Shown here in pieces: positions 1 through 5,758 of a DNA stretch of 6,110 bases. This DNA is from Deltaproteobacteria bacterium RIFCSPLOWO2_02_FULL_57_26 (GTDB taxonomy: Bacteria > Desulfobacterota > Binatia > UBA9968): positions 1 through 6,110 of the forward strand of contig MGSI01000070.1 of the NCBI GenBank assembly GCA_001798455.1. Direction: 5' to 3'. Position 1 is the first letter of the stretch; every line of letters begins with the position of its first letter. The notes below the pieces were generated by a model that worked only from the letters and a program-made list of their open reading frames with translations, was not told the origin of the DNA and did no database searches. Both the position numbers and the translations under genes were made by a program.

Positions 1-12
1 GAAGGGGGATGC

Positions 13-231
13 ATGAAGGTGACGGTGGATCGGTCTAAGTGTGAAGGCTACGCCAAATGCGTCGGGGTCACACCGAAGGTATTCAAACTGGATGAGAAGT
101 TTATCTCGGTGGTCGTCGATGCTAAAGGTGATAGCGATCAGAAGATCCTCCTGGCCGCCAGGGTGTGCCCGACCAAAGCGATCGTTTTAGAGGAGGAAGA
201 CTCGGGACAGAGAATTTTTCCCCAATCCTGA
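13..231 (+). CDS. Single-cluster ferredoxin, probably [3Fe-4S] type
   Basis: A 72-residue acidic electron carrier for the cytoplasm. The sequence shows C10-x2-Y13-x2-C16 near the N terminus and C52-P53 in a V-C-P-T-K-A-I context near the C terminus. This is the pattern of the small ferredoxins often paired with cytochromes P450. Tyr13 occupies the place of the second cysteine of a [4Fe-4S] motif, so only three cysteine ligands remain and a [3Fe-4S] cluster is expected. The length fits the family (about 60-80 residues). The ATG at 13 has a GGGGG purine run just upstream; an ATG at 9 is out of frame. The stop is 13 bases before the next gene, an FAD oxidoreductase, and the GAGG ribosome site of that gene overlaps the ferredoxin stop, so the two are probably co-translated. 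It may take electrons from that flavoenzyme or serve an enzyme encoded upstream of the window. The family call is firm and the partner is inferred. Confidence 0.9.
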   Translation: MKVTVDRSKCEGYAKCVGVTPKVFKLDEKFISVVVDAKGDSDQKILLAARVCPTKAIVLEEEDSGQRIFPQS

Positions 232-244
232 GGCATATTTCACC

Positions 245-1357
245 ATGGTCGACCTTCTCTGTGTTATTATTGGAGCCGGTTTTGCCGGTGCGGCCACGGC
301 ATATCACTTGGCGCGTCGGGGCGTAAGCGACATCCTGGTACTGGAGCAGGAACGTGTCCCCGGCGTGCATTCTTCCGGGCGCAACGCGGCCATGGTGCGG
401 CAAGTTGTCTCAGACCCGGCTATCGCCAGGTTGGCTCGCCAAGGGGCGAGTTTTTTGCGTTGCCTTCCCGGGGATTGGCCGGTGCCGGTCCTGTTCCGAC
501 AGAACGGGTCCCTCCTCCTCGGCAGCGGCGATGGCTGGAAGAAGCTGATGGAAGACGCCGGGCTGGCCAGGCAAGATGGGGTCGAGGCGGAGTGTTGGTC
601 GGAGGAGAAGGCAAAGGAGCGCGTCGGCGTGCTTCAGGAAGCAAATTTCGATGGGGCTGTTTGGTGCCCTACGGACGGGGTCGTTGATATTCACGCCCTT
701 CTCACGGGTTACCTTAAGGGGGCTGCGGCGCTCGGAGTGGAGGTTCGTTATGGGTGCTCTGTCATGGGGATTGAAGTAAGAGATGGTCAGGTCAGCGGGG
801 TTAAGACCGCCGATGGAGTGATCAGAGCCGAAGCCGTCATTAATGCTGCCGGCCCCTGGGCTGGAGTGATTGGAAAATTCGCAGGCGCGGTCGACGCGCC
901 GCTTCGCCCTTGCCGGCGCCACCTCTTCGTCAGCGCATCCCTCACGTGGGTCGACCCGACATGGCCTTTTGTCTGGGATGTCAGCCACGACCTCTACTTT
1001 CGCCCGGAGTCCGGCGGGCTGCTCTTGTGCCCATGCGATCAAGATGAAGTGGCTCCAGGCGATCCGCCGGTCGACGACTCGATGGCTGAGCATTTGGCTG
1101 AAAAGATCAGGCGCTTTCTACCTCAGATGATCGATATTTCCATTAAGAAAAGCTGGGCGGGGATCAGGACCCTGTCAGCGGATGGCCGCTTCGTGATCGG
1201 CTGGGATCCAAAGATCGAGGGTTTTTTCTGGGTGGCCGGCCTTGGCGGGCACGGGGTTACCACCAGCTATTCTGTTGGCGCCTTGGCGGCAAGCCTCATC
1301 ACAGACGGCGTAGGTGAGGGGGCAGAGGAATTCTCCGTAGCGAGGTTCATGGCATGA
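245..1357 (+). CDS. FAD-dependent oxidoreductase of the DAO family, DauA (D-amino acid dehydrogenase)-like
   Basis: A 370-residue flavoprotein expected to oxidise an amine or amino acid C-N bond. The N terminus holds the FAD-binding Rossmann motif G10-x-G12-x-x-G15 and the acidic E34 at the end of the second strand. A V-H-S-S-G-R stretch follows (residues 41-46). The C-terminal half has W304-A-G-I-R308 and G334-G-H-G337, both typical of the glycine/D-amino acid oxidase fold. The overall order resembles Pseudomonas D-arginine dehydrogenase DauA (compared from memory). R308 and the R224-R225 pair fall where DauA has substrate carboxylate-binding arginines. The residues matching DauA His48 and Tyr53 appear to be Met50 and Val55, so the substrate is probably not D-arginine. 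The ATG at 245 has GAGG at 230-233. The gene lies between a ferredoxin and a pilin gene that overlaps its stop by 4 bases. No signal peptide is seen. Alternatives are a sarcosine oxidase beta-like or HcnC-like amine dehydrogenase. Confidence 0.88.
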   Translation: MVDLLCVIIGAGFAGAATAYHLARRGVSDILVLEQERVPGVHSSGRNAAMVRQVVSDPAIARLARQGASFLRCLPGDWPVPVLFRQNGSLLLGSGDGWKKLMEDAGLARQDGVEAECWSEEKAKERVGVLQEANFDGAVWCPTDGVVDIHALLTGYLKGAAALGVEVRYGCSVMGIEVRDGQVSGVKTADGVIRAEAVINAAGPWAGVIGKFAGAVDAPLRPCRRHLFVSASLTWVDPTWPFVWDVSHDLYFRPESGGLLLCPCDQDEVAPGDPPVDDSMAEHLAEKIRRFLPQMIDISIKKSWAGIRTLSADGRFVIGWDPKIEGFFWVAGLGGHGVTTSYSVGALAASLITDGVGEGAEEFSVARFMA

Positions 1358-1740
1358 AGGCGAGGAGAGTTGCACCAGGCTCCCGGCACCGCAAAGCCGG
1401 AGGGTTTACGCTTATCGAATTAATGGTCTCGATCGCCATCATTGCGATTCTCACTGCGCTGGCGATTCCAGCATACAATTCATATCAGCAGAGAGCCATC
1501 GATGAACACATGATCAGGGATATAAAGAATGCCACTATTGCCATGGAGGCCTATTTCGCCGACAAACGCGTTTATACGACTTCCGTAACTGATCTCGTCA
1601 CGATCGGGTTCCGACAGACTCCCGGCGTAAGCTTGACCATCACGGTTCTGTCGGCAACCTCTTATAGCATGATAGCTAGCAAGCCCAACGGCACCAAGCC
1701 GAGTTATTTGTTTAACAGCACCACCGGTTTAATCCAGTAA
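1354..1740 (+). CDS. Type IV pilin-like prepilin (major pilin or pseudopilin)
   Basis: A 128-residue precursor with a 17-residue basic leader ending G16-G17, followed by F18-T-L-I-E-L. This is the classic prepilin peptidase (PilD) cleavage and N-methylation site. Glu22 is the conserved Glu5 of the mature protein, and residues about 18-41 form the hydrophobic assembly helix. The mature product would be 111 residues, short for a type IVa pilin. It has no cysteine, so it lacks the C-terminal disulfide loop of many pilins. The middle part (M-E-A-Y-F-A-D-K-R-V-Y-T-T near residues 68-80) resembles pilins of deltaproteobacteria-like bacteria. The ATG at 1354 overlaps the preceding oxidoreductase stop as ATGA, with GAGG at 1342-1345 placed 8 bases upstream; no other in-frame start is close. 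By hand count 1381-1740 is about 50% G+C, against about 64% for sampled lines of the preceding gene. No other pilus gene is in view, so whether it is a major pilin, minor pilin or secretion pseudopilin is open. Confidence 0.88.
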   Translation: MKARRVAPGSRHRKAGGFTLIELMVSIAIIAILTALAIPAYNSYQQRAIDEHMIRDIKNATIAMEAYFADKRVYTTSVTDLVTIGFRQTPGVSLTITVLSATSYSMIASKPNGTKPSYLFNSTTGLIQ

Positions 1741-1802
1741 GACACCTTCCGGGAAGAACGAGGCTTCGCATCCGGGAGACAGGATGGCTCGGTATTGGGA
1801 CT

Positions 1803-2534
1803 CTACGTGGGTGTGCGGAGCAGAAATGTCTGGCCGGTCAGGTATCTTGCGGGTTCTGAGAGGAGATAGCGGATCAGACCGACGATCTCGTCTTTCTGAG
1901 TTAACCCGCCCATGAGAGGTGGAACAGCCTCCCGTTTTTTCCATTCCTCTTCCGTCGAGCCCGCCCTGGACATCGGGGTATCGGTGGGCCCGGGCGCGAT
2001 CGCATTGACAGTAACATTATAAGGGGCAAGTTCCATGGCCAGGGACTTGGTGAAGGCGATCACCCCGGCCTTGGAGGCTGCATAGTGGGCGGCGCGCGCC
2101 TGGCCGGCCACTCCCCTCCCTGAGGCGATATTGATGATTCGCCCCGCTTTTTTCTGCACCATGTGGCGGCCCAAGGCTTGGGAGCAGAGGAAGGTTCCTT
2201 TAAGGTTGATCCTCAGCACCCTATCCCATTCTTCTTCGGGCAGGTCCTGAACCGGGATACGGGACATCACGCCCGCTCCGTTGATCAAAAATTCGATCTG
2301 CTGGTAGTTGTCTAGAATCTCACGCATCATGCGCTCGACGCTGGCTTTGTCACCCACATCCACATGGACCGCCGTCGCTGCTGCTCCGCTCTTACGAATC
2401 TCCTCGGTTAGGGATCGGGCGGCCTCCGTGGCGAAGTCAGCGATAATGACTTGGAGCCCGTCGGCGGCAAGACCCCGGCAGATAAAAGATCCGATTCCTC
2501 CGGCTCCTCCAGTAACAACGATGGCGCGCGCCAT
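1803..2534 (-). CDS. Short-chain dehydrogenase/reductase (classical SDR, FabG-like)
   Basis: A 243-residue NAD(P)-dependent alcohol or ketone oxidoreductase. The nucleotide-binding motif T8-G-G-A-G-G-I-G15 is followed by D33 at the end of the second strand, which favours NAD(H) over NADP(H). N85-G-A-G88 is a variant of the usual NNAG. N110, S138, Y151 and K155 make up the complete SDR catalytic tetrad. The P-G-P-T-D-T-P-M segment is also typical. The reading frame is open up to an ATG at 2600, but the start at 2534 is preferred because the Rossmann motif then begins at the usual distance from the N terminus. A GGGA purine stretch lies just upstream. The C terminus ends Y-L-T-G-Q-T-F-L-L-R-T-P-T and lacks the common V-N-G-G ending; no frameshift was evident. 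The gene faces the pilin gene across a 62-base gap and is 219 bases downstream of the aldolase gene on the same strand. The substrate is unknown. Confidence 0.9.
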   Translation of the reverse strand: MARAIVVTGGAGGIGSFICRGLAADGLQVIIADFATEAARSLTEEIRKSGAAATAVHVDVGDKASVERMMREILDNYQQIEFLINGAGVMSRIPVQDLPEEEWDRVLRINLKGTFLCSQALGRHMVQKKAGRIINIASGRGVAGQARAAHYAASKAGVIAFTKSLAMELAPYNVTVNAIAPGPTDTPMSRAGSTEEEWKKREAVPPLMGGLTQKDEIVGLIRYLLSEPARYLTGQTFLLRTPT

Positions 2535-2563
2535 AGCTTCCCGGTAGCATATCTGGCGCACGA

Positions 2564-2592
2564 ATGATAGTCCTTTGCGACCCGATGGGTAA
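2564..2592 (-). promoter_or_regulatory. Possible sigma70-type promoter for the SDR gene
   Basis: On the minus strand, TATCAT (2569-2564) matches the -10 consensus at five of six positions. It lies exactly 17 bases from TTACCC (2592-2587), which is a poor -35. Transcription would start near 2557, leaving a leader of roughly 20 bases before the ATG at 2534. This also argues against the upstream alternative starts at 2600 and 2561. The match was found by eye and could be chance. Confidence 0.25.
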
Positions 2593-2753
2593 GTCGGCAT
2601 GCCATAAGATGTTCATATGCCTTAAGAGTCCCGCCTTGACCGGTGCGCTCCTGTGCGGCGTTGCCTTTTCCCAAGTCCGGTTCGCCGCATCCGGAAGCTT
2701 CGACGCTCGGGCAGGCCTTATAGAGTGGGTGATTACTAGCCGGCCAGGGTAGG

Positions 2754-3431
2754 TCAGTCGAGGACCTCGGAGATGTAGTAGTCGAGAAAGCGGCGGATGG
2801 CCTTTCCGGACCTCTCGAGTTGAAGGAGATCCTCGGCCTCGGCGTGGCTATGGGTTTTCACTGGTCCCAGCGATGCGGCCATGATTTGAATCCGAGCCGT
2901 CCGCACCAGATTGATTCCGAGGCGCATCAGATTGTCCAGGTTGTCCGCCACGGCCGTGCCGCCGTGGCCGCGCAAGAGCACGGCGTTTCGATCCCCGAGG
3001 GTCTCGGCGACTCTGTCGCCGAGGGCCTCGGTCCGGATGAGGGTGGGGGAGTCGAAGATGGGGATGCCGCGGTAGAAGTGGACTCCGCAGTTGGCAACGA
3101 CCTTGACGCCTACGCCGGCCACGCTCACGGCGACGAGTTCGTCGGGATGATAGTGAAGGATGGATTGGACGTCCGGCCGCGCTTTGTAGATCGAGGTGTG
3201 CATGGGAGTCTCGCCGTTGGGTTCGCCCGGGCCCTCCACCTTGTTCCCCTGCATGTCGAGGATGATGAGGTCGCGCAACGCGACCTTGCCCGGTGGCATC
3301 AGCGGGGTGCTCAAGATTCGGTTATCGGGCAGGCGAGCCGTTACGTGGCCGTAACCGTCCACCAGCCTCTGTTGCTGGAACACCTTACAGACGAGGACCA
3401 TTTTTTCCTTCACAGACTCGATGGTATTCAA
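2754..3431 (-). CDS. Class II aldolase/adducin family protein, GHV(S/T)AR subgroup, TTG start
   Basis: A 225-residue, probably metal-dependent lyase of the FucA/AraD/adducin fold. Visible catalytic elements are E74 in N-G-E-T-P-M-H, in the position of the FucA catalytic glutamate, and the metal-binding histidines H93 and H95 (H-Y-H) and H156 (R-G-H-G). The phosphate-binding G-N-x-S-x-R of FucA is replaced by G28-H-V-T-A-R33. This is the form seen in adducin-like members and in decarboxylases of this fold, so a non-phosphorylated substrate and either aldol cleavage or decarboxylation are plausible. The start codon is TTG. AAGGAGG at 3446-3440, 8 bases upstream, strongly supports it, and the first ATG inside the frame (residue 11) has no comparable site. 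It lies 17 bases downstream of the M24 gene stop, in the same operon. The family is clear and the reaction is not known. Confidence 0.9.
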   Translation of the reverse strand: MNTIESVKEKMVLVCKVFQQQRLVDGYGHVTARLPDNRILSTPLMPPGKVALRDLIILDMQGNKVEGPGEPNGETPMHTSIYKARPDVQSILHYHPDELVAVSVAGVGVKVVANCGVHFYRGIPIFDSPTLIRTEALGDRVAETLGDRNAVLLRGHGGTAVADNLDNLMRLGINLVRTARIQIMAASLGPVKTHSHAEAEDLLQLERSGKAIRRFLDYYISEVLD

Positions 3432-3439
3432 CGTCTATT

Positions 3440-3446
3440 CCTCCTT
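3440..3446 (-). promoter_or_regulatory. Strong ribosome binding site deciding the TTG start of the aldolase
   Basis: AAGGAGG on the minus strand is a full anti-16S match. It begins two bases after the M24 gene stop codon (3451-3449) and is separated by 8 bases from the TTG at 3431. It fixes the unusual start and shows that the aldolase is translated from the same message as the M24 gene. Confidence 0.85.
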
Positions 3447-3448
3447 GA

Positions 3449-4708
3449 TCAATTTTTTACGGGAAGTTCGAGCGGTATTCCAACCAATCGTCGCCCTCCG
3501 GACGAAGTAACGTGGAGCGTGTCTCCCAGCATCACCCCCACGTCCCCGCGCCAGTGCGGGTTGTAGATATCGATGTTGGTTCCGAGGACCATGTGTTCTT
3601 CCAAGGCAAAATCGGGCATCCCGTCACCCGCCATGCGGCCCCAGCCCGGTTTGTAGACGATGGTTGGAAAGTCGGCGGAAGAAAGGCCGTGGTTGTGAAA
3701 ACCCAGCTCGATATAGTCCAAGCCCCGGCGCGCGACGGGGGCGCGCATAGCGGCCGCCAGTTGGTGCACGGTGGTTCCCGGGCAGCACTTCTCGACGGCT
3801 GCCTGGAGGCACTCAACGGCCGCAGCGTGCAAGTCTCTAAGCTCCTGGGGCGGTTTACCCACGGCTACCGTGAACTCTACGGCGGAGAGATAGCCCCCGT
3901 AGCTCACATGAAACTCGCAAATCACAAGGTCGCCGCGCTCCAACGGGCGCTGGCTCGGACAGAGAGGCTGGTCGTTGCCGTGAAGGAGCCGCCGTTTAAG
4001 GTCTCCGTTTGTTCCGAGGGGCCCGGAGCTCATCAGGATGAAAATATTGGGCTCTGCGCCCTCCACGAGCTGGGTACGAATCATGGCGGCATAGAGTTCA
4101 TTTTCCCTCACTCCGGGCGCCGCCGTTTGAATCATGGTGTCAACGACCTTCCGGGCGATGGCGCCCGATTTTTCCAGCATGGCGATCTCTTCGGGGCTCT
4201 TGGTCCGTCTCAGCTCCTCGACCATCTCGCTTTCGTCCGTGAACGCGGCTTGCGGAAGACCCGCTTGGAGAGCTAAATAATCGTGATACGTGAGGTTGTT
4301 TCCTGCCACAACGTTGCCGTATGAGACAACACCGATCCTGCCGCGCTCGAAGCCGCGCGCCTTGATCTCTTCGACGATCGCCTTCATCGAGAAGGGACGG
4401 ATATCTTGGATCCAGTCTTGAGCCGCAAGATAACCGTTGTAAGGAAGGCTCATGTGGCGCGGCGCGCTGAACAGAGTGACCTCTCCAGCGAGCGGGAAGA
4501 GCGCGACCCCACCGTGCCAACTCCCGACCTGGGTGAGATATCTGACATTGGTCATGCCAAGTCCCTGAGAAATCGTGTTGCCCCAAACGACGAGGCAGTC
4601 GAGTCCCTTGGCCGCCATGCGCTCGCGCGTTGCGCTCCACCGGCGGTCTCGCTCCGCTACGGATAACTGAGGGAGGTACGGTTTTAGGTCCATGATCTCG
4701 GCTTTCAT
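3449..4708 (-). CDS. M24 (creatinase/aminopeptidase P fold) protein with degenerate metal site
   Basis: A 419-residue protein with the two-domain creatinase/prolidase layout: an N-terminal domain (about 1-165), the linker motif E-L-R-R-T-K-S-P-E-E-I (about 165-175), and a pita-bread catalytic domain (about 180-410). In true M24 metallopeptidases the ligands are Asp, Asp, His, Glu, Glu. Aligning motifs by eye (G259-D-L-V-I-C-E; G272-Y-L-S-A; H338-N-H-G with A345-D-F-P; T377-N-I-D-I-Y; G391-V-M-L-G-D-T), these positions read E265, A276, H338, N378 and G395. The catalytic His of H-E-x-P is also lost. It is therefore unlikely to be a dinuclear-metal Xaa-Pro peptidase. Creatinase and ectoine hydrolase are known non-peptidase members of this fold. 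The ATG at 4708 has AGGAGGG at 4720-4714; the frame stays open upstream to 5317, but that extension crosses the divergent gene and is rejected. It is first in an operon with the aldolase. The fold is certain and the function is not. Confidence 0.88.
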   Translation of the reverse strand: MKAEIMDLKPYLPQLSVAERDRRWSATRERMAAKGLDCLVVWGNTISQGLGMTNVRYLTQVGSWHGGVALFPLAGEVTLFSAPRHMSLPYNGYLAAQDWIQDIRPFSMKAIVEEIKARGFERGRIGVVSYGNVVAGNNLTYHDYLALQAGLPQAAFTDESEMVEELRRTKSPEEIAMLEKSGAIARKVVDTMIQTAAPGVRENELYAAMIRTQLVEGAEPNIFILMSSGPLGTNGDLKRRLLHGNDQPLCPSQRPLERGDLVICEFHVSYGGYLSAVEFTVAVGKPPQELRDLHAAAVECLQAAVEKCCPGTTVHQLAAAMRAPVARRGLDYIELGFHNHGLSSADFPTIVYKPGWGRMAGDGMPDFALEEHMVLGTNIDIYNPHWRGDVGVMLGDTLHVTSSGGRRLVGIPLELPVKN

Positions 4709-4881
4709 AGACGCCCTCCTAGCGACACGTTTCGTACCTGAGCACTGACAGATAGAATCAATAGCGCAAAACGGCGACTTAAGCCAGCGCGAAGAAGCCG
4801 GGAAGGTTGGGGTCCAAATCACGTTGACAAGCCCTTGAAAACTAGCGAGAGTCGCGGCACTCGTTGAAACCGTGATGGCCG

Positions 4882-4903
4882 GAATATGCCGACCGGCATA
4901 TTC
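4882..4903. repeat. Perfect 10+10 inverted repeat, candidate operator
   Basis: The arms GAATATGCCG (4882-4891) and CGGCATATTC (4894-4903) are exact reverse complements separated by the two bases AC. The 2-base centre and the absence of a following T-run make a DNA-bound dimer more likely than an RNA hairpin terminator. It sits 7 bases upstream of a TTGACA box serving the + strand gene and overlaps a TAGAAT on the minus strand. It could therefore act as an activator site in one direction and a repressor site in the other. The spacing does not give the T-N11-A motif of LysR-type regulators. The cognate regulator is unknown. Confidence 0.65.
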
Positions 4904-4910
4904 TACACGT

Positions 4911-4940
4911 TTGACACGGCCGATTCGCATTTGATATGTG
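4911..4940 (+). promoter_or_regulatory. Candidate promoter for the isomerase-like gene
   Basis: TTGACA at 4911-4916 is a perfect -35 hexamer. The -10 region is weak: TATGTG at 4935-4940 (18-base spacing) or TGATAT at 4932-4937 (15-base spacing). A poor -10 behind a perfect -35, with an inverted repeat immediately upstream, would suit a regulated promoter. The leader to the ATG at 4994 would be about 45-50 bases. Confidence 0.35.
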
Positions 4941-4993
4941 TGTGGAAGATTGGCCTGTGGCAGGATGAAGACTACGTTTTTACAGGAGGAATT

Positions 4994-5758
4994 ATGTACG
5001 CCTGGCGTGCACGCATTGGAGTACTCAAGCCTACACACCGAGGGAAGACCTTCGCGTTCTGGTACAAACACGCTCCGGAGGGAGTGGAGATAGTTCCGAC
5101 CTTTATCGGATTCCGTAGCGGCCAGAAGCAAGGCTTTCTCCAAGGTTTCGAGCGGGCCGAGCAATTGGCCGTGGATCTTAAAGAAGTTGGCTGCGATATC
5201 ATCTCGGTAAGCGGCACTCCACCCTTTCTGCTCAAAGGCTTGGATTTTGAGCGTGAGTGGGCTGCAAAAGTCTCCAAGAACGTCGGCCTGCCTGTGGTCA
5301 CCCCAATGGAACCCCACGCCATAGCGCTAAAGAGCATGGGCGTGCGCAGGGTTGCTGTTGCAACCTATTTTGGTGACGAACTCAACCAGGCTATCGTCAA
5401 CTACTTCAGCCGCTTTGGCTTGGAGTCAGCAGTCATAAAGGGTTTTGACTTTCGTGGCCGGACCGAAGACCTCTACACCACGCCGCTTCTCGCGCTGGAC
5501 GACGTCTCCTATATGGACGTGTATCGCCATTGCAAGCGGGGCGTGCAGCAACTAGGCGCTTCCGTTGATGCCATCTATATCAACGGTGGGGGTTGGGACG
5601 CAGCGCCGGCAGTCGAGATACTTGAGCGTGATCTGAAAGTGAAAGTCGTTTGGGCAATTGCGGCGGAGATGTGGCTGACCTACCACAGGCTTTCGATCAG
5701 CAACCCACGCACAGGCTCCGGAAGCCTACTGAGCGGGGCCGTTGAGCCCGCTTTATAG
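4994..5758 (+). CDS. Maleate isomerase/arylmalonate decarboxylase-like protein lacking both usual catalytic cysteines
   Basis: A 254-residue member of the Asp/Glu racemase superfamily. The N terminus M-Y-A-W-R-A-R-I-G-V-L-K-P is the standard opening of the maleate cis-trans isomerase family. Further matches are A27-P-E-G-V31, the G-V-R-R-V-A-V-A-T-Y segment (116-125), E208-x-x-E211 with a following K-V-V-W strand, and E225-M-W227. In typical members one cysteine follows the strand near residue 70 and the second follows the strand near residue 195. Here these segments read S71-V-S-G-T-P-P and Y195-I-N-G-G-G-W. The only cysteines are C67 and C180, neither at those places. The frame is open from 4886, but the ATG at 4994 has AGGAGG at 4984-4989 and gives the family N terminus. 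It is divergent from the M24/aldolase operon. The superfamily is clear; isomerase activity is doubtful and another acid/base chemistry or a binding role is possible. Confidence 0.85.
   Translation: MYAWRARIGVLKPTHRGKTFAFWYKHAPEGVEIVPTFIGFRSGQKQGFLQGFERAEQLAVDLKEVGCDIISVSGTPPFLLKGLDFEREWAAKVSKNVGLPVVTPMEPHAIALKSMGVRRVAVATYFGDELNQAIVNYFSRFGLESAVIKGFDFRGRTEDLYTTPLLALDDVSYMDVYRHCKRGVQQLGASVDAIYINGGGWDAAPAVEILERDLKVKVVWAIAAEMWLTYHRLSISNPRTGSGSLLSGAVEPAL

Larger units (their letters stand above)
4709..4993. promoter_or_regulatory. Divergent intergenic control region between the M24 operon and the isomerase-like gene
   Basis: These 285 bases lie between two outward-facing starts, each with a strong ribosome site (4720-4714 on -, 4984-4989 on +). 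I see no credible gene in it: the open frames that cross it have no family features here. It holds a perfect inverted repeat at 4882-4903 and a consensus -35 at 4911-4916. On the minus strand TAGAAT (4905-4900), overlapping the repeat, could be a -10, but no good -35 was found. No regulator gene is in the window. Confidence 0.6.

Noticed and set aside
410..1093. Minus-strand open frame of 227 codons opposite the FAD oxidoreductase.
   Set aside because: It is antisense to a clear family member, has no recognisable motifs and is a G+C-rich shadow frame.
1769..1786. CATCC/GGATG stem in the gap between the pilin and SDR genes as a terminator.
   Set aside because: It has a five-base stem, an eight-base loop and no T-run, so it is not distinguishable from chance.
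2535..2600. Longer SDR start at 2600 (ATG) or 2561 (GTG).
   Set aside because: Either would add 9-22 residues before a Rossmann motif that normally starts within about 10 residues. The 2600 start has no ribosome site. The GTG has AGGA 9 bases upstream, so it is not fully excluded.
2564..2752. Plus-strand 62-codon open frame in the SDR-aldolase gap.
   Set aside because: It has no ribosome site and no recognisable family, and its ATG coincides with the minus-strand -10 candidate. It is probably chance.
2820..3566. Plus-strand open frame of 248 codons opposite the aldolase and its operon junction.
   Set aside because: It is antisense to the aldolase, whose catalytic motifs and ribosome site are clear. 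The translation is low-complexity (rich in V, D, G and H) without a known motif.
3512..4276. Plus-strand open frame of 254 codons opposite the M24 gene.
   Set aside because: It is a shadow of a well-supported gene, with no motif and no ribosome site.
4824..4916. Four TTGA(A/C)A boxes at 4824, 4835, 4864 and 4911 in the divergent region.
   Set aside because: The motif is short and its spacing irregular apart from one 11-base step. Only the 4911 copy has plausible promoter geometry.
4886..4993. N-terminal extension of the isomerase-like protein from an ATG at 4886.
   Set aside because: That ATG lies inside the perfect inverted repeat and has no ribosome site. The ATG at 4994 has AGGAGG and gives the family's standard N terminus.
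4709..5317. N-terminal extension of the M24 frame by about 203 residues (open to 5317 on the minus strand).
   Set aside because: It runs antisense through the start of the isomerase-like gene, shows no family features, and the ATG at 4708 has a strong ribosome site and the correct M24 length.
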